A stretch of 6,087 bases of DNA from Oligoflexia bacterium (GTDB taxonomy: Bacteria; Bdellovibrionota; UBA1018; CAIMNF01), in contig CAIOKW010000108.1 of the NCBI GenBank assembly GCA_903858975.1, positions 1 through 6,087 of the forward strand, in the 5' to 3' direction. The position numbers and the translations under genes are program-made. Under the pieces are notes generated by a model. The model worked only from the letters and a program-made list of their open reading frames with translations. It did not search any database and was not told where the DNA came from. Below are positions 1 to 5,259 of this stretch, in pieces (positions within the stretch are counted from its first letter, which is position 1; each line of letters starts with the position of its first letter).

Positions 1-444
1 ATCGCGCTCTCTCAGTTCCTTCCGATCGGGGATTCCACTCCCTTACTTGAAGGAATGGCGAATTATTTTGCGATTCAGATTTTGGGGTCTCCTGAAATCC
101 TAAATAAATTGGGCAATCATGGTAAAACAGATCACACGATGAGTGGACTTGGGTGGACACGTTATTCAGAGGCCTACGAAACTCATGCTTATTCATGGGA
201 AAATTTCACTATTCAGGTTCTCTATCACCTAGGTGAAGAGTTCGGTCAGGACAAGATTCAAGAGGCGCTCTTGATTGCGCTTGAGCGTCTTGCAACGGTT
301 AAGTCAGGGGATTTCAGTAAAGCGAATATCCGTAATGACTTGATTGATTCTCTCTACGGCGCCCTTTTGGTTCTTTATCCACCGACGGAAAAGTACAACA
401 TTGCGTTTAAGATGAACCACGTTCTGGATCGTTTGGGGCTATAG
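1..444 (+). CDS. C-terminal part of a possible gluzincin-type (MA clan) metallopeptidase-like protein, 5' end outside window
   Basis: The reading frame is open from base 1 to the TAG at 442-444, giving 147 residues, so the gene starts left of the window. The ATG at 55 is unlikely to be the start: the AAGGA before it touches the ATG, and the frame continues upstream with protein-like sequence. Two segments recall MA-clan zinc peptidases. The first, PLLEGMANYFA (residues 14-24 of the visible part), resembles the segment carrying the glutamate zinc ligand (E17). The second, THAYSWENFTIQVLYHLGEEFG (split here as THAYSWENFT and IQVLYHLGEEFG, residues 61-82), resembles the late helix of M4/M36 enzymes with its conserved His (H62). 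The HExxH helix would lie just before the visible part. N21 stands where thermolysin has an Asp four residues after the ligand Glu. The rest is helical and ends in NHVLDRLGL. That this is a real gene is fairly secure. The peptidase assignment is inference and the protein could be inactive or unrelated. Confidence 0.6.
   Translation: MALSQFLPIGDSTPLLEGMANYFAIQILGSPEILNKLGNHGKTDHTMSGLGWTRYSEAYETHAYSWENFTIQVLYHLGEEFGQDKIQEALLIALERLATVKSGDFSKANIRNDLIDSLYGALLVLYPPTEKYNIAFKMNHVLDRLGL
439..444. other. Palindromic CTATAG shared by two convergent stop codons
   Basis: The plus-strand TAG at 442-444 ends the left-edge gene. The minus-strand TAG at 441-439 ends the M20 gene. Together they form the self-complementary hexamer CTATAG, so the two coding regions overlap by 6 bp. 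No stem-loop with a T-run is visible nearby. Confidence 0.9.
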
Positions 445-1602
445 GCCTAAAAGAAACTGCGTGAGTACCTTAGCGCGGCTCGAGAGGGAGAGCAGGTCGA
501 TGTATTCCTCAGGCGTATGCATGGATTCCCCGGTCGGTCCGAGGCCATCAATGATGACGAGTCCATCGCGTGCAAAGTGATTTGCGTCCCCGACGCCACC
601 CGAAAAATGAGCTGTGGGTCTTTTTCCTTCAGTCTTTTCAATCAGGTCGAGGACTTTTTTAATGTACGGCTGAGAGATGGGGCTTGTGCTCATCGGGACA
701 GTCTCATCGACAATTTTATAGGTGATGGCGGAGTCCTTCAAGATCGCCTCGAGTTGTTGATTGAGTTGATCCCTGATCGCTTTACTCGGCACTCGGGTAT
801 CGAGCTTGGCTTTAGCCCATCCACAGACAATATTATATTTATCTTGGCCCCCTTCGATATGCCCAATGGATACGGTGAGATTCTTCTTATAGTCGGTGAG
901 CTTTTGAATCTTTTGAATTTTCTCCGCAAGGATATTGCAGGCGTTTATGCCTTTCGCATGATTCACCCCTGCATGGGCTTCTTTTCCGGTGGCCGTAATC
1001 TCATACCAAACATTCCCTTTACGACCCTCGACGATGCCCTCCTCAAATGAAGGCTCGAGTCCTAGGGCAATCCATGATTTTTGACTAAGCTCCTCAAAGG
1101 TTTTCCACCATCCGATGGCACCGACCTCTTCGTTAGGAGTAATCTCAACCTGGATCGTGTATTTCGGTGTCTCGTGTTTGACCTTTAGTTCTGAGAGGTA
1201 ATCTTTTAAAGCTTGAAGCGCGACAATGATACCACCCTTATCGTCAATGACACCGGGTCCGGTCATGATTTGGTCATTTTTCATCGACCATTTTTGGAAG
1301 GGGGAGCTTGGTTCAAACACGGTGTCCGCGTGCATAATGAGAGTAATCGCCTTTGGGCTTTGACCAGCGAGCGTTGCAAGGAGGAGAGGAGCGGATACTT
1401 TCTCACCTTGAGGATTTTCTTTAAAGCTCACTTCAAAACCTAACTCCTCGAGCCAGGGTTTGATTTTATCCTGAACAGCTTTTACACCTTTTAGATTCGC
1501 AGATCCTGAGTTGATCGAAACGAGCTCCTTAAGTCGATCTGAGTTCAGGTCAGCGTGAGCAGCGTTCAGTGTAAATGCAACCAAAATGAGTGTTGAAATC
1601 AT
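439..1602 (-). CDS. Exported M20 family metallopeptidase, carboxypeptidase G2 (glutamate carboxypeptidase)-like
   Basis: This 387-residue protein is a predicted periplasmic di-zinc exopeptidase. The M20 family removes C-terminal residues or splits dipeptides; the CPG2 branch releases glutamate from folates and related amides. The substrate here is not readable from sequence. Residues 1-17 form a short signal peptide ending AAHA/D, with no Lys or Arg in its n-region. All the catalytic residues are present: HAD (H91 zinc ligand, D93), GPGVIDDKGG (D120 bridging ligand), PNEEVG (E158 general base, E159 ligand), GLEPSF (E183 ligand), GKEAHAG (H210, the dimerisation-domain His that reaches the partner's active site) and ESMHTPEEY (H362 ligand). 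The dimerisation domain spans roughly 195-300. FSGGVGDANHF and IDGLGPTGE match the CPG2-type C-terminal lobe. The length is normal. The ATG at 1602 has AAGGGGAA just upstream, and an in-frame stop at 1612-1614 rules out an earlier start. The gene stands alone, divergent from the methyltransferase and convergent with the left-edge gene. Confidence 0.92.
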   Translation of the reverse strand: MISTLILVAFTLNAAHADLNSDRLKELVSINSGSANLKGVKAVQDKIKPWLEELGFEVSFKENPQGEKVSAPLLLATLAGQSPKAITLIMHADTVFEPSSPFQKWSMKNDQIMTGPGVIDDKGGIIVALQALKDYLSELKVKHETPKYTIQVEITPNEEVGAIGWWKTFEELSQKSWIALGLEPSFEEGIVEGRKGNVWYEITATGKEAHAGVNHAKGINACNILAEKIQKIQKLTDYKKNLTVSIGHIEGGQDKYNIVCGWAKAKLDTRVPSKAIRDQLNQQLEAILKDSAITYKIVDETVPMSTSPISQPYIKKVLDLIEKTEGKRPTAHFSGGVGDANHFARDGLVIIDGLGPTGESMHTPEEYIDLLSLSSRAKVLTQFLLGL

Positions 1603-1605
1603 AAA

Positions 1606-1613
1606 TTCCCCTT
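1606..1613 (-). promoter_or_regulatory. Ribosome binding site of the M20 peptidase gene
   Basis: On the minus strand the sequence reads AAGGGGAA, about 4-5 nt before the ATG at 1602. This strong Shine-Dalgarno supports the start. It contrasts with the divergent methyltransferase gene, which has none. I found no convincing minus-strand promoter in the same 87 bp; the best -10 (TATGTT, about 1625-1630) is a 4/6 match without a good -35. Confidence 0.75.
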
Positions 1614-1654
1614 AGGAAAACGCTAACATACCTGATTTGATCCGGCTAAATGAA

Positions 1655-1683
1655 TAGACAATTTAGACGATTTTCTCTATAAT
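1655..1683 (+). promoter_or_regulatory. Sigma-70-type promoter with start point predicted at the methyltransferase ATG
   Basis: The -35 box is TAGACA (1655-1660, 5 of 6 matches to TTGACA). The spacer is 17 bp, and the -10 box is a perfect TATAAT (1678-1683). Standard geometry puts +1 seven bases after the -10, at 1690, which is the A of the methyltransferase ATG. The transcript would be leaderless and probably also covers the ABC-F and oxidoreductase genes, since no other good promoter is visible before them. The boxes and spacing are read directly; the start point is inferred. Confidence 0.75.
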
Positions 1684-1689
1684 CCTGCC

Positions 1690-2562
1690 ATGCTATCAGT
1701 TTATGATTTTTCAACAGGCGATCATGCGGTCATGCTCGGTGATCAAGTCCGATTAGATGCCTTTTATAAGGCAATCTCAAATCAAGTGAAGGAAGGGATG
1801 ACGGTAGCGGAGATTGGCACCGGAACGGGAATCCTTTCGGCTTTTGCTGCTTCTAAAACTTCAGCTCCCATTTATGCGATCGAATTCTATGAGCAAAGTG
1901 CGATGCTCGCGGAAAGCATGATGAAGGCTGCAAAATTCAATCAAGTTAAAGTGATCCGCGGGAAGTCATTTGATGTAACGCTTCCGACCCAACCTGAAAT
2001 CATTATTACTGAGACGATCGGGGCGCTCGGGCCCGAAGAAAATATCGTCGAGATTTGCCATGATTTCAAAAAACGACACCCTTTTATTCAGACGTTTATC
2101 CCGGCTCGACTTCGTGTCTATGCAGAACCGATTTCATCAAAATATTTAAAAAGTTCTGAGATCGGTTTTTATAATTACTTTGATTGCGCATCTTTCGGGA
2201 GTTTTGATTATAAAGCGATCCGCCCAGAACTAGAGAAGAGTCGATGCTCGACCATTCTGTATGATTCGATTGCCGATTCAAAGTCCGAAGGAGCCCCGAT
2301 TCTACTTACTGAATATGTGATGGGAGTCTCGGAGCTTTCTACATTTTCAGCCGTGGTTGATCTTTCGTCACTTCCAGAAGCAGAAGCGGTGCACCTTTAT
2401 TTCGAGGCAGACCTTGATCATGACGTCATCATTTCAACGCACTATTCAAAGCCCGAAACGCACTGGCGGCATGCTTATGTGAGTAGGCCCGTGAAAGGTA
2501 AACAATTAACAGTTTCATATGGATCAAGCGATATGATGTTTAAGGCTGCTTGGGATATTTAA
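1690..2562 (+). CDS. PRMT-like class I SAM-dependent methyltransferase
   Basis: This 290-residue protein has a class I Rossmann methyltransferase domain followed by a C-terminal beta-barrel-like region, the layout of protein arginine methyltransferases (PRMTs). The N-terminal segment D11-H12 to K27 (GDHAVMLGD, R21, Y26) matches the PRMT pattern of His, ML.D, R and Y before the SAM site. Motif I is VAEIGTGTGILS (39-50), and the acidic end of beta-2 is E65 in YAIEFYEQ. The segment IIITETIGALGPEENIV carries E108 and E117, nine residues apart as in the PRMT double-E loop. FIPARLRVYAEPI (136-148) matches the PRMT strand after that loop, and ETHWRHAYV (256-264) matches the THW loop. The classical YFxxY motif is incomplete. 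The start at 1690 has no Shine-Dalgarno. An in-frame TGA at 1651-1653 blocks any earlier start, and starting at the next ATG (1732) would remove conserved residues. It opens a run with the ABC-F gene 10 bp downstream. The target is unknown: arginine on a protein is the family expectation, but another nucleophile cannot be excluded. Automatic annotation might call it a generic or L11-type methyltransferase. Confidence 0.85.
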   Translation: MLSVYDFSTGDHAVMLGDQVRLDAFYKAISNQVKEGMTVAEIGTGTGILSAFAASKTSAPIYAIEFYEQSAMLAESMMKAAKFNQVKVIRGKSFDVTLPTQPEIIITETIGALGPEENIVEICHDFKKRHPFIQTFIPARLRVYAEPISSKYLKSSEIGFYNYFDCASFGSFDYKAIRPELEKSRCSTILYDSIADSKSEGAPILLTEYVMGVSELSTFSAVVDLSSLPEAEAVHLYFEADLDHDVIISTHYSKPETHWRHAYVSRPVKGKQLTVSYGSSDMMFKAAWDI

Positions 2563-2565
2563 GGA
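2561..2565 (+). promoter_or_regulatory. Ribosome binding site of the ABC-F gene, overlapping the upstream stop codon
   Basis: AAGGA lies 7 nt before the ATG at 2573. Its first two bases are the last two of the methyltransferase stop TAA (2560-2562). The overlap suggests translational coupling of the two genes in one message. Confidence 0.75.
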
Positions 2566-2572
2566 TAAGTTT

Positions 2573-4162
2573 ATGATTAGTACAGATAATCTCGGATTAA
2601 ATTTTGGAAGTAATAAGCTTTTTGAGGAAGTAAACATTAAGTTTATTCCTGGGAATTGCTACGGATTAATCGGCGCTAATGGTGCAGGGAAATCAACCTT
2701 TTTAAAAATCCTATCCGGTGAGGTTTCCCCTACCGCAGGGAGTGTTTCGATTACTCCAGGTGAACGAATTGCAATTTTGAAGCAGAATCATTTTGCTTAC
2801 GATGACGTACCAGTTCTTCAGACTGTATTACTGGGGCATCCTGAATTAAGTTCAGTGATTGAGGAAAAAGCCAAGCTCTATGCAAAGGCGGAATTTACCG
2901 AAGCAGATGGTGAAAAAGCAGGGGAGCTCGAAGGTCGGTTTGCAGAGCTGAACGGTTGGGAAGCAGAATCCAATGCCGCGGTTCTTCTCGCTGGTCTTGG
3001 TATCAAAACGGACCAACATGAACGTCTCATGCGGGAGTTGAAGGACTCACAGAAGGTGAAAGTTCTATTGGCCCAAGCCTTGTTCGGGGATCCCGACATT
3101 TTACTTCTCGATGAGCCGACCAACCATTTGGATATCGCAGCTATTCGTTGGTTAGAGAATTTTCTCCTCAATTACGATAAAACCGTGATCGTGGTTTCCC
3201 ATGATCGCCACTTTCTAAATCAAGTGTGTACCCACATGGCCGACATTGATTTTGGTAATATTACTCTTTATACCGGGAACTATGATTTCTGGTATGAGTC
3301 GAGTCAGCTTGCGCTCAAGCTACAGCAAGATCAAAGTAAGAAATTAGCTGAAAAAGCAGAAGAGCTGAAGACCTTCATTGCACGGTTCAGTGCGAATGCA
3401 TCGAAGTCGTCTCAAGCGACCTCTCGTCGAAAGCAGTTGGAAAAGCTGAAGCTTGAAGATATCAAGCCCTCTACTCGTCGTTATCCCTTCGTTGGATTTC
3501 GTCCAGAGCGTGAGGCAGGGGATCAGTTGCTTCGCGTGGAAGGCCTCACTAAGGCCATTGATGGGGTGAAGGTTTTGAACAATGTCAGCTTCACCATTCA
3601 AAAGGGGGATAAAGTGGTTTTTGTCGGTGAAAATGAAACCGCGAATACCACCTTGTTTCGAATCTTGATGGGAGAGTTGAGTCCAGATTCAGGGAAGTTT
3701 GCTTGGGGGGTTACGACCTCTCACACCTATTTTCCAAAGGATAACGGCGATTATTTTAAAGACGGAAGTCTCAGTCTTGTAGATTGGCTTCGCCAGTATT
3801 CGACAGAAAAGTCCGAGAGTTTTATTCGCGGATTTTTAGGGCGAATGCTCTTTTCAGGCGATGAGGCCTTAAAGAAAGTAAATGTCCTCTCGGGAGGCGA
3901 GCGCGTGCGCTGCATGTTATCAAAGATGATGCTCAGTAGCGCAAATGTTCTTTTGCTTGATGGACCTACCAATCATTTGGATCTTGAGTCGATTACGGCT
4001 GTCAATAATGGACTTATGAAGTTTCCGGGAACGATTCTCTTCACTTCGCATGACTTGCAATTCATTGAGACCATTGCGACACGTGTAATTGAATTATTGC
4101 CCGTGGGTCAAAAGGACGATGAGCTCACTTTTCCTGAATACCTTGCATCGATTGCTAAATAG
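2573..4162 (+). CDS. ybiT: ABC-F family ATPase, YbiT/YkpA type, with one degenerate ATP site
   Basis: ABC-F proteins are soluble twin-ATPase factors that bind the ribosomal E site and influence translation; they have no membrane domain. The 529-residue length is normal for the YbiT/YkpA clade. NBD1 has Walker A GANGAGKST (34-42, K40), Q71, Walker B LLLDEPTNHLD (D180, E181) and H210. A short arm-like insert lies at about 95-144. The inter-domain linker (about 243-300) contains ARFSANASKS and QATSRRKQLEKLKLEDIKPS, typical of this clade. NBD2 has an intact signature LSGGERVR (439-446) and H493. However, its Walker A reads GENETANTT (352-360), with Asn358 where the catalytic Lys should be. Its Walker B reads LLLDGPTNHLD, with Gly464 for the catalytic Glu. 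Its Q-loop region reads YFPKDN, with no Gln. The NBD1 signature is also degenerate (ELKDSQKVK, 155-163). These losses all fall in the same composite site; the site formed by NBD1 Walker motifs and the NBD2 signature looks complete. The frame is unbroken. The symbol is by clade resemblance only. Confidence 0.93.
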   Translation: MISTDNLGLNFGSNKLFEEVNIKFIPGNCYGLIGANGAGKSTFLKILSGEVSPTAGSVSITPGERIAILKQNHFAYDDVPVLQTVLLGHPELSSVIEEKAKLYAKAEFTEADGEKAGELEGRFAELNGWEAESNAAVLLAGLGIKTDQHERLMRELKDSQKVKVLLAQALFGDPDILLLDEPTNHLDIAAIRWLENFLLNYDKTVIVVSHDRHFLNQVCTHMADIDFGNITLYTGNYDFWYESSQLALKLQQDQSKKLAEKAEELKTFIARFSANASKSSQATSRRKQLEKLKLEDIKPSTRRYPFVGFRPEREAGDQLLRVEGLTKAIDGVKVLNNVSFTIQKGDKVVFVGENETANTTLFRILMGELSPDSGKFAWGVTTSHTYFPKDNGDYFKDGSLSLVDWLRQYSTEKSESFIRGFLGRMLFSGDEALKKVNVLSGGERVRCMLSKMMLSSANVLLLDGPTNHLDLESITAVNNGLMKFPGTILFTSHDLQFIETIATRVIELLPVGQKDDELTFPEYLASIAK

Positions 4163-4179
4163 ATTTTGATTTTTGTGTT

Positions 4180-5259
4180 ATGAAAATGAGTATGAATTCT
4201 AAACTCTTCTCTCCATTTAAGTTAGGTCGTAATGAACTTCAAAATAGTGTGGTCATGGCTCCCATGACACGGAGTCGAGCGATCGGCAATGTTCCGAATG
4301 ATCTGATGGCCAAATACTATGGTCAGCGCTCCACTGCTGGATTGATCATTACTGAAGGCACTTCTCCGTCTGCGAACGGGCTTGGTTATGCTCGAATCCC
4401 TGGACTCTTTAATTCTGAACACGTTCAAGGTTGGAAGAAGTCAACGATCGCTGCTCACGCGGGCGGAGCGAAGATTTTTATTCAACTAATGCACGCGGGA
4501 AGAGTGGGGCATCCGCTTAATCTTCCGGCTGGAGCTCAATTACTTGCTCCCTCTGCTAATGCGAATCCAGGCCAAGTTTGGACGGATCAAGAAGGAATGA
4601 AGGATCATCCGGTGCCGGCAGCGATGACTGATACTGATATTCAAACGGCAATTCAGGAATATGCGAACAGCGCCAAACTTGCAATCGAGGCTGGGTTTGA
4701 CGGTGTGGAGTTGCACTCTGCAAACGGATATTTGATGGATCAGTTTTTAAATACGGCTTCGAATCAACGTGAAGATCGTTACGGGGGAAGCATTGAAAAC
4801 CGAATGCGGTTCGTGCTCGAGGTGGCAAAAGCGACGGTAGCGGCGATTGGTGGAGATCGAGTAGGTATTCGAATTTCTCCGTATGGGGTTTTTAATGGGA
4901 TGCAAGCAGACACCGATATGGATGAGCTCTATACTCGTTTGTCACAAGAGCTGGGTAAGCTCGGTTTGACTTATATACATGTGGTGGACCACAGTTCCAT
5001 GGGAGCGCCTGAGGTCAGCAGTTCGATGAAGTCGAAAATTCGAGCAGCATTTAAGGGAACTTACATTCTTTCTGGAGGCTATGATCTTAAGCTCGCTGAA
5101 GAAGACTTAGGTGCCGGCAAAGGGGAATTAGTTGCGTTTGGGCGTCCTTTTATTTCAAATGCTGATCTCGTTCAGAAGTTAAAGAGCGGAACTGAACTTA
5201 AGCCCGCAAATCCCGATACCTTTTATACGCCAGGTGAAGCCGGCTACACCGATTATTAA
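4180..5259 (+). CDS. Old Yellow Enzyme family FMN-dependent ene-reductase (NADH:flavin oxidoreductase), NemA-like
   Basis: This cytoplasmic FMN-containing TIM barrel uses NAD(P)H to reduce activated C=C bonds; some relatives also reduce nitro compounds and nitrate esters or act on toxic electrophiles. It has 359 residues, normal for classical OYEs. It begins KLFSPFKLGRNELQNSVVMAPMTRSRA, shown here in two parts: KLFSPFKLG and VVMAPMTRSRA, with T30 tuning the flavin. Further landmarks are Q102 in FIQLMHAGR (flavin contact), the substrate-binding pair H179 and N182 plus the proton donor Y184 in ELHSANGYLMDQF, NQREDRYGGSIENR, R231 in IRISPYGVFN, R322 in FGRPFISN (FMN phosphate) and the typical C-terminus GYTDY. 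The start is uncertain: ATGs at 4180, 4186 and 4192 are all in frame, and none has a good Shine-Dalgarno. The one at 4192 (MNSKLFSPF) best fits the usual family start. The gap from the ABC-F stop to 4180 is 17 bp, so co-transcription is likely. Physiological substrate unknown. Confidence 0.93.
   Translation: MKMSMNSKLFSPFKLGRNELQNSVVMAPMTRSRAIGNVPNDLMAKYYGQRSTAGLIITEGTSPSANGLGYARIPGLFNSEHVQGWKKSTIAAHAGGAKIFIQLMHAGRVGHPLNLPAGAQLLAPSANANPGQVWTDQEGMKDHPVPAAMTDTDIQTAIQEYANSAKLAIEAGFDGVELHSANGYLMDQFLNTASNQREDRYGGSIENRMRFVLEVAKATVAAIGGDRVGIRISPYGVFNGMQADTDMDELYTRLSQELGKLGLTYIHVVDHSSMGAPEVSSSMKSKIRAAFKGTYILSGGYDLKLAEEDLGAGKGELVAFGRPFISNADLVQKLKSGTELKPANPDTFYTPGEAGYTDY
5256..5259. other. Overlapping convergent stop codons (TTAA)
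   Basis: The oxidoreductase TAA (5257-5259) and the minus-strand TAA (5258-5256) interlock in the palindrome TTAA, a 4-bp coding overlap. No intrinsic terminator fits between the genes, so transcription from each side would run into the other gene. Confidence 0.9.

Noticed and set aside
55..57. ATG as start of the left-edge gene
   Set aside because: The frame is open to base 1, and the purine-rich AAGGA directly abuts the ATG, too close to act as a ribosome binding site. It is better read as an internal Met.
517..1050. 177-codon open frame on the plus strand
   Set aside because: It lies wholly antisense to the M20 gene, whose catalytic motifs are all intact, and its translation resembles no family. 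It is a shadow frame.
1603..1689. Riboswitch or structured leader in the divergent intergenic region
   Set aside because: The region is only 87 bp, has no convincing stem-loop, and is mostly occupied by the promoter and the M20 ribosome binding site.
2878..3171. Minus-strand open frame within the ABC-F gene
   Set aside because: It is antisense to conserved ABC-F sequence, including Walker B, and has no independent support.
3600..3975. Frameshift or pseudogene explanation for the degenerate NBD2 motifs of the ABC-F gene
   Set aside because: The frame is continuous, flanking clade-specific sequence is preserved on both sides, and the signature and H-switch of the same domain are intact. The changes are point substitutions.
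4163..4179. Terminator or separate promoter before the oxidoreductase
   Set aside because: The 17-bp gap is T-rich but has no hairpin, and the best -35/-10 candidates match only about 3 of 6 bases each.
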